This document shows, piece by piece, positions 1-10,700 of a stretch of 64,000 bases of DNA. The notes under the pieces were generated by a model. That model was not told the origin of the DNA, did no database searches, and was given only the letters and a program-made list of their open reading frames with translations. Numbering within the stretch: position 1 is the first letter of the stretch; each line of letters opens with the position of its first letter. This stretch comes from Lampris incognitus (taxonomy: Eukaryota; Chordata; Actinopteri; Lampriformes; Lampridae), in contig NC_079213.1 in NCBI RefSeq assembly GCF_029633865.1, forward strand, positions 92,204,995-92,268,994. The letters are read 5' to 3'. Position numbers and translations under genes: made by a program.

Positions 1-412
1 ATCTTTTCCAGTACAAAATATTACCAGCCACACTATTACCCCTCCAAAAAGTATACAGTCTTTTAAAATACTGAGCCAGGATAGTGAATCCACTGCAGCC
101 TGTGGGCAAACGAACTGGTTTCATGCCCTGATCCGTTCTCAGTATTCACCTCTTCCCACTGAACCATGGTGAGGGAGGCACAAATACTTTTGTCCTTTGC
201 AGTCCACTTCCTCACACTTCCTCGAACTTCTCCTTCGTGTTAACCCTCTGCCGGGGTTCATATGAATAAAGAAATCAGACTTTGAAGCTGTTAAAGTAAT
301 TGCCAAGCTGGCACATCTCCAGCTCCTCTGCAGCGACAGAGCGGCCATTCAGAATGTTAATGGCCATCCTGCTCCAATGAGGGTAGTGCAGCCTTGGCAT
401 ATGCACAGCTAT

Positions 413-414
<2 letters not shown>
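1..414. other. no gene recognised
   Basis: No coding exon or known repeat could be supported. Short open frames here have no recognisable motif. Confidence 0.5.

Positions 415-480
<66 letters not shown>
415..480. repeat. (GT)n microsatellite
   Basis: About 33 uninterrupted GT units. Short frames reading Val-Cys or Thr-His repeats across it are artefacts. Confidence 0.97.
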
Positions 481-482
<2 letters not shown>

Positions 483-1585
483 AGTTTGTCCCTGGGACAT
501 AAGTCTCTCTTTCCCCCTTGTGTTCTTCTCCCACTCTGCTCCTGTCCTCTGCCCATTGTGACATTTCTAATGTTAGTCAGTCTTGCTAACGCTGAACATT
601 ACTGAACTGCTGAGCCTGCGCCCTACGCGTGCATCATGATATAGCACCTTCTTTAAGCCTGCATGCCACCAAGCAGCCACTCTACCAATGTGCCCTTGAG
701 CAAAACATCAAACCCACCCTAACAACTCTGGAGGAGCAGTTGTCTAGGTCTCCCTGCTGTCTGACCTCCCCTGTGGAGGGATGCAAGTGAAGAAACACTT
801 TTTCTTTTTGAAATCAGTAAAGAATTTTATTGCCAATAAAGGTGAAGCATTGGGCAGACAGTTAGAAAATAGCAAATATTCTGAGCGCTAATCTCTTAAG
901 AGTCGTCATGATGGGATTTTTTTTTCTTCATATATTGTACCCGTAATATCAAAGGAATAGAAGTGCACAAGATGATACACATGCACGCAGGCAGCCAAAC
1001 ACACAATGGAAGGGGTTGTTATTATGTCCAGGTTATGCATCACTCAGACTCAGTGAGAAAACTGACTAAATTTGGAACCCTCTTGCAGACGTATAAAATT
1101 ATAATGTGAGTCAAACTCCCTCGCCTGGTAAAATATGCATCTTTAAAAAACTCATTTTGCAAAATATTATTCGGTGGAAGTCTCCATTGGCTGGATTGAC
1201 GCGCAGTGCCACACATAAAATCTAAACCTCGCTTTGCGACAAGCCCCACAAGGCAACAGAAAAGCAAGCTAAGCACAAGGCCAATACCCCTGCAAACAAG
1301 TCAAAGCAGTGAGTGCTAACACGTGAGCTGGTGTGTGCAAGTGAAAGGATGTGAAAAGGCATCCACGAAATACTTTATCTTCAACAGGAGAAGCCCACAC
1401 AAAGATAAACTTTATGGATACCTGTCAGAATAAAAATATTCCACCTATAAGAAATACATGATTGAGAATTAATCTTAGAAATGACTGTGAATTCAACTGA
1501 GGTCACTTGCACTGTGGTGACATTGCAGATATGGTAGAACAAACGGAATCATAGAGTCATTAGAGTACAGTTTAATAGAGTCATT
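481..1585. other. no gene recognised
   Basis: Unique-looking AT-rich sequence. No exon, RNA gene or repeat family recognised. Confidence 0.5.
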
Positions 1586-1810
1586 AGAGTAATAATAATA
1601 ATAGCTTTATTTATATAGCACTTTTCTAAAACAATGTTACAAAATGCTTTACAAAGAAATAAAACCAGACAAGGCAAAAATAAGAGTAAGACCAAATAAG
1701 TAAGAGTAAAAATAAAAACAAATATCAAACATTTGTTAAAGTTTTCATTAAAAGAAAAGTTTTTAGACGAGATTTAAAAGAAGCTGGAAACTTGGTTTGA
1801 CACCAAGTTA
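1586..1810 (-). repeat. LINE 3' tail fragment
   Basis: On the minus strand this reads as a 3' tail ending in a TTATTATTATT run, preceded by CTATATAAATAAA and a GTAAAGCATTTTGTAAC stretch. That is the typical tail of L2/CR1-type fish retroposons. Family placement is inference. Confidence 0.5.
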
Positions 1811-1859
1811 CGCCCCTAATGATACTACGGCATGGCCAAGGCTAACGCTTAAGCTAGGG

Positions 1860-4105
1860 CTCTCCTAACACACGACCACTGCGGACCAGAAAACATGGAG
1901 ACAAACGCCAAAGGGACAAAAAACAATTTGACATCGCCTTCCAAGCAGCTGGTATCGCAGGAAATAAACAAAAAGGAAATGAGGGCACGATTGCTGGAGC
2001 CCATGCCGGAGAATGCTGACTGCTCTCTCATCCTGCAGGGGTGCTTCAACTGCACAGACTGGTCGGTGTTTACTGAATCCTCAGACAATATTGATGAGCT
2101 AACGGACATTGTGTGTAGCTATATCTCCTTTTGTACAATGTGATTCTGACCAACAAACCATGAGCTTTATCAGCCCTTAAGGGTCTGATTCATAAAAGGA
2201 AAAATGCTTTTAAAGAGGGCAATGACTGTAGTTAAGGAAACAAAGAATGAGATCAGGTCAGAAATCAAAAGGCTAAACTCAGGTACAGAGAGAAAATAGA
2301 AGCTGAGCTGAGCAGTAAGAATTTAAGGGTAGCCTGGAACAGTATGAAATCTATGAATGGGTGTAAAGACAAAGGCAACATTGCTCTGGCTGGTTTTAAT
2401 TCAGATAAACAGTTGGCTGATGAGTTAAATAAATTTTACTTAAGATTTGATCATCATGACTTCACAGATAAATTGAATGCATTAAAGAACAGCACTAGAG
2501 CGCCCCCAGCTTGGACTGTTGATATCAAAGATGTGGAAAAACACTTCAGAGTCACCAAGTCTAGCAAAGGCCCTGGATCTGGTCTGTGGCCAGGTTCTTA
2601 AAACCTGTGCTCAACAGTTGTGTGGAATCTTTCACACTATTTTCACACTATCCCTTCAGCAACAGAGGGTCCCTAAATTATGGAAACATTCCACAATTGT
2701 ACCAGTTGCCAAGACTAAAACCCTGTGACGTTAAATGACTATAGGTCAGTAGCGTTGACTTCTCTAATCATGAAGATATTTGAGAAGCTCATTAAAAACG
2801 AGGTTTTATCGTAGGTGGAGAAATCCATTGATCCACTGCAATTTGCATACAGACTCGATAGGGGTGTACAAGATGCCATGATAACACTTTTAAATTTTCT
2901 GTACCACCATCTTGAGGGGACAAATGCTCACGCTGGGGTGTTGTTTATACATTTCTCCTTAGCCTTTAACATGATCCAGCCACATCTGTGAGCAGAAAAG
3001 CTAATTCATCTCTTCACATTGGATCTTAATCTAGTTGGCTGGATACTGGACTTCTTGACTGATAGGTCCCAGTGTTTGAGGATTAATGGCTCCTATTCCA
3101 ATCAGCTTTACTCTTCAGCCGGTTCCCCTCAGGGCTGTTGCCTCTCCCCGTTACTCTACATCCTGTACACTAATGACTGTCGCAGCAACCATACCAATAG
3201 ACACATATTGAAATTTGCGGATGATTCAGTGATTTTAAGTCTTCTTGAAGGGGAGGAGGAACAACACGGATCTGTGGTTGATGATTTTGTCTTGGTGTGA
3301 TGAGTCCTTTCTCCACTTAAATTTGTCTGAAACTAAAGACATGATAATCAGTTTTAGAAAGACTCCTCCTAGTCCTGTACCAACCAGCATTAAAGGTGCT
3401 GACATTGGGCTTGTGGACAGCCACAAATATCTGGGGGTTGTTCTTGACAACAAAGTGTGCTTTGAAACTCATGTTGCTTCCATATCAAAGAAGAGCCAAC
3501 AAAGACTTTTTTCCCCTGAGGAAAATTTGGACATTTAATGTCTCCTCCCAGATGATGACTGTCTTTTATAGAAGTTTTATTGAAACGGTTTTAATGTACT
3601 GTGTTGTTGCTTGGTTTGGTCATTTGACTCTGGCCACTAAAAAAAATCTTGATAGACTCATCAAATGGGGTAGTAAGAGTTCAGGGAGACCTTTATAATA
3701 GGAGGGTGTTCAGAAAGGCTACTTCCCTTCTGGAGTGCCAAGGTCACCCCCTTCGGCCAGAGCTTGAGCTGTTACCCTCAGGTCGTCGGTTGAGGATGCC
3801 CCGTTTTCTGTATTAGGACTAAAAGATACAAGACTTCCTTTGTCCCCACTGCCATTCAGTTGTTAAATAGTAGATAGTATTCATCTGTTGTCTGCAGATT
3901 GGTTGTTTCCATGGTCTGTATATCTGAACTCCTTTGGTTCTCCTTGCCCACCATGTCCTGTTGTTTTTTGTTTTTGTTTTTTTGTCCATCCGTGATGTGT
4001 CAATTCTGCCTTGGTGTTTGTATGTTTTGTTTTTGTGTGAGAGTTTTATATATACTGACTGCAAAGTAATTTCCTTGTAAGGGACAAAGATACTTTTACT
4101 TTGAC
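1860..4105 (+). mobile_element. L2-like non-LTR retrotransposon, decayed
   Basis: Broken reverse transcriptase frames run left to right. 2344-2601 encodes a pre-RT segment with NKFYLRFD. 3019-3300 contains GWILDFLTDRSQCLRING, GSPQGCCLSPLLYILYTND and the catalytic FADDS box. 3245-3540 continues with SWCDESFLHLNLSETKDM and HKYLGVVLDNK, and near 3720-3800 a frame reads LLECQGHPL. The 3' end is a TGTAAGGGACAAAGATACTTT tail at about 4072-4092. Several stops and frameshifts make it inactive. RT motifs are directly visible; the L2-like assignment is inference. Confidence 0.8.
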
Positions 4106-4205
4106 ATACATATGAACATACATACACACATGCATAATACAGTTATGCATGCATGCATGCATCATACATACATACATACATACATACATACATACATACA
4201 TGCAT

Positions 4206-4258
<53 letters not shown>

Positions 4259-4320
4259 CGTACATATGTTCGTATGTATGTATGTATGGTCGTATGTATA
4301 TAATGTATGTATGTATAGGA
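4106..4320. repeat. compound (CATA)n-(CA)n-(GTAT)n microsatellite
   Basis: TGCA/CATA tetranucleotides (about 4145-4210), then about 21 CA units, then GTAC/GTAT tetranucleotides to about 4315. It starts exactly where the LINE tail ends, so it probably grew from that tail. Confidence 0.95.
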
Positions 4321-4407
4321 AACTTTTATATGTACATATCTTCACACCCCATACTACTATCAGCTCCTTCACGCCGCCTACGCTTCCGATGGCTTTACGT
4401 CGCTCCA

Positions 4408-4580
4408 TCCCACTTCTGACACCAATGTAGCGAATTCGGGGGGCAGTCCGAGATACCGTCGCCACAGCCGGGACGCGAACCCGTATCTCCTGCACCGCAA
4501 GCGACAATGTTAACCAGTCGCCTAAAGGGTCCGACCCGTTAGTCAAGGACCAACGTGTCTACTTATCCATGCACTTTACA
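4408..4580 (-). mobile_element. short LTR with tRNA-like core, plus primer binding site (copy A)
   Basis: Minus strand: an LTR of 155 bp (4426-4580) starts TGTAAAG and ends GCTACA. One base later comes TGGTGTCAGAAGTGGGAT (4407-4424), complementary to the 3' end of vertebrate tRNA-Leu(CAG) including CCA. Inside the LTR, GGTTAACATT and GGGTTCGCGTCCCGG resemble a pol III A-box region and a perfect B-box T-arm. The sequence after the primer site is unrelated to that of the array at 10 kb. Confidence 0.75.
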
Positions 4581-4587
4581 CTATATA

Positions 4588-4671
4588 TCCGTGAAGACGT
4601 TTCGCCTCTCATCCAAGAGGCTTCATCAGTTCGTGCCTTTCTGACTAGACCAAGCTAGTCTGAAAGGCACT
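4588..4671 (-). ncRNA. hammerhead ribozyme-like motif beside a 16-bp hairpin
   Basis: Minus strand: CTGATGA (4629-4623), a 6-bp stem GCCTCT/AGAGGC with loop TGGATG (4621-4604), then GAAAC (4603-4599). This is the conserved hammerhead core order. Next to it, 4633-4648 and 4655-4670 form a 16-bp inverted repeat with one mismatch. Such cores are known in Penelope-like retroelements. Whether helices I and III form, and whether it cleaves, cannot be judged by eye. Confidence 0.5.
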
Positions 4672-4930
4672 TCAAAATTATGAACATTTATCCCTCAAAA
4701 GAATTAATTACTTAGGCTACGTTTTAATATTGATGACAGCTTGGATGCACAGCTTGGATGTGCTCACCCTGGGTATCAAATTTGCGAGCGAGAGTCAGAA
4801 TGGCATTGAAGAGTGGCATCACATCTTCCTCCTGAACATTGTGCTTTTTTTTGTCTCATCGGGTTACGCATGCGCATATGCGCAATACGCATGCGCCGTA
4901 CACAAGGCCAATAAGCATTCGCAGTATGCA
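4672..4930. other. no gene recognised
   Basis: Contains a small alternating tract of GCATATGCG/ATGCGCCG words at 4868-4900. No gene. Confidence 0.5.
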
Positions 4931-6177
4931 TGCTCTTTCGTGGCATGAAACCATACTGCTGCTCGCTGATCGTCACCTCTCCCCCAGCTAGGTTAAGAGG
5001 AGAGGTGACGATCAGCAAGCAGCAGTATGGTTTCATGCCACGAAAGAGCACCACAGATGCGATGTTTGCTTTGAGAATGTTGATTGAGAAGTATAGAGAA
5101 GGCCAGAAAGAGTTGCATTGTGTCTTTGTAGATTTAGAGAAAGCTTATGACAGAGTACCGAGAGAGGAGGTGTGGTATTGTATGAGGAAGTCAGGAGTTG
5201 CAGAGAAGTATGTAGGAGTGGTGCAGGATACGTATGAGGGAAGTGTGACAATGGTGAGGTGTGCGGTTGGAATGACGGATGGGTTCAAGGTGGAGGTGGG
5301 ATTACATCAAGGATCGGCTCTTAGCCCTTTCTTGTTTGCAATGGTGATGGACAGGTTGACGGACAAGATCAGGCAGGAGTCTCCATGGACGATGATGTTC
5401 GCGGATGACATTGTGATCTGTAGTGAGAGTAGGGTGCAGGTTGAGGAGAGGTGGAGGTATGCACTGGAGAGAAGAGGAATGAAAGTCAGTAGGAGCAAGA
5501 CGGAATACCTATGCGTGAATGAGAGAGAGGACAGTGGAATGGTCAGGATGCAAGGAGTGGAGGTGACAAAGACATCTGAGTTTAAATACTTGGGGTCAAC
5601 TGTCGAAAGTAACGGGGAGTGCAGTAGAGAGGTGAAAAAGAGAGTGCAGGCAGGTTGGAGTGGGTGGAGAAGTGTGTCAGGAGTGATTTGCGACAGAAGG
5701 GTACCAGCAAGAGTTAAAGGGAAAGTTTACAAGATGGTTGTGAGACCAGCTATGTTATATGGTTTGGAGACAGTGGCACTGACGAAAAGACAGGAGGCGG
5801 AGCTGGAGGTGGCAGAGTTGAAGATGCTAAGATTTTCACTGGGAGTAACGAAGAAGGACAGGATTAGGAACGATTATATTAGAGGGACCGCTCAGGTTGG
5901 ACGGTTTGGAGACAAAGCAAGAGAGGCAAGATTGAGATGGCTTGGACATGTGTGGAGGAGAGATGCTGAGTATATTGGGAGAAGGATGCTGAATATGGAG
6001 CTGCCAGGGAAGAGGAGAAGAGGAAGGCCAAAGAGGAGGTTTATGGATGTGGTGAGGGAAGACATGCAGGTGGGTGGTGTGACAGAGGAAGACGCAGAAG
6101 ACAGGAAGAAATGGAAACGGATGATCCGCTGTGGCGACCCCTAACGGGAGCAGCCGAAAGTAGTAGTATGCATGCAT
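4930..6177 (+). mobile_element. RTE-like LINE fragment with intact reverse transcriptase frame
   Basis: A single open frame (4930-6144, 404 codons) encodes an RT domain. QYGFMPRKSTTDAMFALRML is motif 1-like, VFVDLEKAYDRVPREE carries the first catalytic Asp, GLHQGSALSPFLFAMVMDRL follows, and MMFADDIVI holds the FADD box. Thumb and C-terminal sequence follow, with LRWLGHVWRRD and GRPKRRFMDVV, ending CGDP. It is 5' truncated: no endonuclease is upstream, and its first ~25 codons fall in an inverted duplication. A related endonuclease domain lies at 52.2-52.7 kb. It ends in a TAGTAGTA tail near 6168. The lack of stops suggests a young insertion. The clade name is uncertain. Confidence 0.8.
4931..5050. 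repeat. foldback: 50-bp inverted duplication at LINE 5' end
   Basis: The left arm (about 4931-4980) is the reverse complement of the right arm (about 5001-5050) with one or two differences and about 20 bp between them. The right arm is native LINE RT sequence, so the left arm is an inverted copy of the insertion's own 5' end. Confidence 0.9.
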
Positions 6178-6217
6178 AATATGCGTGTTACGGTACTTTT
6201 TTATTTCATTTTAACAT

Positions 6218-6295
6218 CTTGTATGCAATCTTGTATACAAGATGGTATGCAATCATGTATACAAGATGTATACAATCTTGTATACAAGATGTGGG
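6218..6295. repeat. palindromic GTATACAAGAT repeat
   Basis: Alternating CTTGTATACAAGATG and ATGCAATC units, each self-complementary, so the block can form several hairpins. It lies between two LINE insertions. Confidence 0.8.
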
Positions 6296-6299
6296 CTGC

Positions 6300-9200
6300 T
6301 AAAGCGTCTTGTGGGTTGCTGAAGTGTCTTGTAATGTAGGTTGAAAGGTACAGGCTACCGATTCCTGCATGCGTGACAAACCCCGGATAGGCCCCTCCTC
6401 GAGGTATTGACTGGGCTTGACTGGACTTCACTTGTGGAGTTGGCGCAACCTGGGCAGCACTCAGCTGGCTAAAGCCTAACGGGACGGTGGACTGGCGGTT
6501 ATAAAAATCCCACACATCCCTGGCTCGTAAGTGCCTAACAAGTGGGCAGTCCGGACTCCCAATCCAACCATCACTTGGGTACAACCTGTGACGGGTCCTA
6601 TCATCTTCACTCTTGCGTTGCCATGGAACTAGATCCTCCCAGGCTAAGCAGTGTGGCCCAGTGTTGCGACCTGATCACCACTTTAATCAAGGCTTTAGTG
6701 AATGGCTCCAAGAGTTTTTCAAGGACCGTGCTTTACCCCCCCCCAAAGTCCATTAGCGACGCTGCGAAGTGACGGGAGCAGGGACTGATCATCCTGGAAG
6801 CTCCTAGCTCCAAAGGCACACAATTGGTGGCAAGGATCTGATGGTCGTCTTTAGATGAACCCGGGAAACTTTGTGTGGCTTCAGCAGCAAACTTGCAATG
6901 GAGCAGCCCTTTTTATGGACCGCACTGCTCCCCCTAATCAGGGGAAAGCCCTAGAAAATGTGGGCTAAAAACAGCTGTTTCCCGTGTCTCCTGCCTGGAA
7001 TACCGCGTCCAGTGGGAAATCCATTTCTTGCGAGTGAAATAATGAAGTTTTTACACTACTGACTTTTTAAACTGGAACATCAGGGCTCTTCTTGATCAGA
7101 ATGATTCTGATAGACCAGAACGACTAACTGCCCTTATTGCACAACAATTCTCTCGTTTCAACATTGATCTTGCTGCTCTCCAAGACACAAGACTTGCAGA
7201 TGAAGGTCAACTCGAAGAAAAAGGTCTCGGATATACATTCATATGGAAAGGATTACCAGAAATGAACCTTCGAATTCATGGAGTCTGCTTTGCAATCAGA
7301 TTCAAACTTGTCCGTGACCTGAATCTAACACCTGTATGCATTAACGAACGCATTATCTCCATCACATTACCACTTCAAAATGGATACTTCCTGACTGCCA
7401 TCAGCGCTTATGCTCTGACTCTTGATGCTGACAATGAGGCGAAAATAGCTTTCTACAATACCCTTTCAAAAACTATTTCCACCGTTCCAGCAGCTGACAA
7501 GCTCATCCTTATGGGTGACCTCAACGCTCGCATTGGCAGAGACAGTACAACATGGAGCAACATCATTGGGAAGCATGAAGTCGGTAAATGCAACTCAAAC
7601 GGAAGCCTTCTCCTTGGCCTCTGTGGAACATGGCCTCACCATCACAAATGATATCTTCCAACTCAAAATGAGCCAGAAAACTACCTGGATGCATCCGCGA
7701 TCCCACCACTGGCATCTCATTAATTTGGTGATTGTACACATGAAGGACCTATCCAACATCCATGTCACCAAGGCACTCCCGCATGCTGACGATTGTTGGA
7801 CCAATCATTGGCTGGTCATCTCCAAGCTCCATCTGCGACTCAAACCCAAGCCTAGATGCCCTGCCTTGACCATCCCGCTAAAGAAAATCGACATCCGAAA
7901 GCTTGAAGATCTCAGCGTAAGAAGAAGCTTCCGGAATAAGGTCACGGAAGTCCTGAAGGATGTTGCCTTCATCGAAAAAAAACCCATATCAAACTGGATA
8001 AACCTAAAAACGACCCTCCTCACTGTAGCTGAAAAAACCGTGGATGTCTGCACCTCCTTCCACCAAGGAGCTTCAAACAGCGATCGCTCAGATGTGCAAC
8101 AACAAAGCGGCTGGCCCCGACGGAATCTCTGCAGAACTGTACAAGTATGGAGGACTACCTCTTCAGAAGCGACTGTACAAAATCATCCTGCAGATCTGGG
8201 AAACCCAGACCGCCCCAGCTGATTTCAGAGACGCAAACATAATTACCATTTTCCAAAAAAAAAAAAAGGGGACCGAGGAGTGTGCGGTAATTACAGAGGA
8301 ATTTCCCTTCTCTCAACAGCTGGGAAAATTCTGTAGCAGATCCTTCTGAATCATTGCACCACCCTGGCCAAAGAAGTTCTCCCTGGATCCCAAAGCGGTT
8401 TTCGATCCCACAGAGGCAGCACCGATATAATCTTTGCGGCACGACAGCTCATAGAGAAGGCAAGAGAACAACAGAAGACAATGTTTTTCATCTTTTTCGA
8501 CCTTGAGAAAGCATTTGATTCTCTTCCGAGAGCCATATTGTGGGACGTGCTCTCCAAATCTGGATGCCTTGACCACTTCATCCAGATGACTCACGCCCTT
8601 CATGATGACATGAAAGGCTGTGTCTGTTTCCATGGAACCCTTTCCGAGCCTTTCCCCATGGGTTGTGGAGTAAAGAAAGGTTGTGTTCTAGCACATACGT
8701 TATTTTCCATATATCTTGCTGCTCTCTTGCAGAAGACAGATCGGTTGCTCGATGGTAAAGTCAACATCCGTTACTGCTTCGATGGCAGTCTGTTTGATCT
8801 CCAGCACTTGAAGTGTATGAACAAGACATCCACAAACGTCATCAGATTGAGCTTCAATATGCTGATGATAATGCTGCTCCTGCCATGACTCCAGAAGGTA
8901 TTCAGTCGATCCCCAACTTCTTTGTTCAGACCTACGAAACCTTTGGCTTTTCTGTGAACATCAAGAAAACCGAAACGCTTGCTGTTGTGCCTCAGGATAC
9001 TCCAGGAGTTCTGCTTCAAATCACCATCCATGGCCAACGTATAGAACAAGATCAATCCTTTCAGTACGTTGGAAGTATCCTCGAAGAAACATGCAGTTTA
9101 GAACCGGATATCACCAACAGACTGAAAGCTGCCCAAACTGCCTTTGGCCGACTTTCTCACCGTGTTTTCTATGATTGTGATCTCAAGACATCAACCAAAA

Positions 9201-9722
9201 TCATGGTTTACCGTGCAGTGGTTCTTTCAACCCTCCTGTACGGTTGTGAAGCCTGGACCCTCTGCAAGTACCAAATCCATAAACTAGAACGCTTCCACCA
9301 GCATAAATTGAGAAGTATTCTGGGAATTTCCTGGCAAGAACGGGTCACCAACAATCAAGTTCTCGAAGGAGCCGATCTCCTTTCCATCGAGAAGGCAATT
9401 GAACATCACCAGCTGCGGTGCCTTGACCACATCCAGAGGATGCCAAACGACAGACTGGAGAGCTGCCTGCCTGGCTGGTTCCATCAAGACCGAAACTGAC
9501 AAACGAACGCATACGCAAGAAAAGCGCCGCCGCCGAAAAATTCGCCAATAACAGAGAGCCGCAGGAATGGGTCCATCCCCTACTTTCCCCTGTCCACACT
9601 GTTCCAGTCTCTTCTATTCTCACCTTGGACTGTCAAGCGATCTTCGTTTCAAGCACAATTGATCCTCGGACACGAGAGACACCAACGACGATGACAATCT
9701 TGTAAGTATATATCTTGTATAT
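6300..9722 (+). mobile_element. near-complete non-LTR retrotransposon with endonuclease and RT, decayed
   Basis: A possible 5' region occupies 6300-7060. An apurinic-type endonuclease follows: around 7165-7260 the translation reads IDLAALQDTRLADEG, and 7262-7651 contains NERIISITLP, ISAYALTLDADNEAK and LILMGDLNARIGRD. A linker with WMHPRSHHWHLINLVI follows in another frame. RT pieces lie at 8044-8349 (NNKAAGPDGISAELYK), 8481-8888 (FFIFFDLEKAFDSLPRAILW, GCGVKKGCVLA) and 8813-9499 (QYADDNAAPA catalytic box, FQYVGSILEE, LLYGCEAWTL). Frameshifts include one at an A-run near 8259-8271. The endonuclease-RT order is clear; the clade is unassigned. Confidence 0.8.
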
Positions 9723-9874
9723 TGTAACACGAATAAGTAGACACGTTAGCCCTTGGCTAACGGGTCGGACCCTTTAGTCCATTGGTTAACGTTGTCGCCC
9801 GCGGTGCAGGAAATACGGGTTCGCGTCTCGGCTGTGGCGGTTCCCGGGCTCCCCCCCCCCCCTAATTTGCTGCA
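9723..9874 (+). mobile_element. solo short LTR with tRNA-like core (copy B)
   Basis: 152 bp, starts TGTAACACG and ends TTGCTGCA, in the opposite orientation to copies A, C and D. It contains the same core: TAGTCCATTGGTTAACG (A-box-like) and GGGTTCGCGTCTCGG (B-box-like), plus a C-run of 12. No primer site follows it. It sits at the 3' end of the LINE. Confidence 0.7.
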
Positions 9875-9967
9875 ATAGCATATATATCATCAACATCAAA
9901 TATATTAAAAGAAACCAAACCCAACATCAGACTGTACGAGGGAATGCAAGCTTAAATATATCCCACA

Positions 9968-10434
9968 TCCCACTTCTGACACCAATGTAGCGAATTTGGG
10001 GGGCAGTCCGGGAACCGTCGCCACAACGCGAACCCGTATCTCCCGCACCGCGGGCGACAGCGTTCAACTAAAGGGTCCAAAAACCAGCTGAGGCGGTGAG
10101 ACAGTTGTTCAGGTACAATTCATTTCATCTCAACACAATTCATTGACAGTTTGCTGCCATCAACCAGACTACTTATTCATGCACGTTACACTACCCCCCT
10201 CCTTCGGGAAGCGCGCGGACTTCTAACACCAATGAAGCGAATTCGGGAGGCAACCGCAGGAACCGCCGCAGCCAGGACGCGAACCCGTATCTCCCGCATC
10301 GCGGGAAACATCGCTAACCGCTCGACTAAAGGGTCTGACCCATCATGACTAACGCGTCTACTTATCTATGCACGTTACACTACCCCCCTCCTTCGGGAAG
10401 CGCGTCCGCGCGCATTCCACTTCTGACACCAATG
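9968..10434 (-). mobile_element. array of short LTRs separated by 42 and 53 bp (TRIM-like)
   Basis: Minus strand, from high to low coordinates. The last 2 bases of an LTR (10434-10433) are followed by a 53-bp internal region (10432-10380), LTR 147 bp (10379-10233), a 42-bp internal region (10232-10191), and LTR 205 bp (10190-9986). A tRNA-Leu primer site follows at 9985-9968. Each internal region is only a primer site (intact or decayed) followed by a GAAGGAGGGGGG purine tract, directly before TGTAACG. The 205-bp LTR differs by an ~88-bp replacement at about 10077-10165. Both LTRs contain the tRNA-like core with a T-arm. There is no coding capacity. Confidence 0.75.
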
Positions 10435-10439
10435 CTGAA

Positions 10440-10700
10440 TGCTTGACCCCAATAATGAGGGGGTCCGGGGGCGCTGTTATGCTGTGGGAGGCATTTTCCT
10501 GGCATGGTTTGGGTCCACTTAGAGGTAAGTGTCACTGCAAATCAATACAAAGCTATTCTGAGCGATCACCTTCATCCTATGATGAAATATTTCTATCCGG
10601 ACGGGAGTGGTCTCTTCCAGGATGACAATGCCCCCATCCACAGGGCACAAGGGGGTCACTGAATATGTTTGAATGACAGTGGGTCTCCAGTTAGTAGTAC
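10440..10700 (+). pseudogene. Tc1-like transposase fragment
   Basis: Plus-strand translation resembles the C-terminal part of Tc1-like transposases: GGAVMLWEAFSWHGLGPLRG, then a broken stretch, then DDNAPIH near 10620-10640. Frameshifts and stops make it dead. It directly abuts the short-LTR array at 10434. Confidence 0.7.

Noticed and set aside
4868..4900. GCATATGCG-type alternating words as a regulatory site
   Set aside because: Short, unaligned with any promoter and flanked by repeats.
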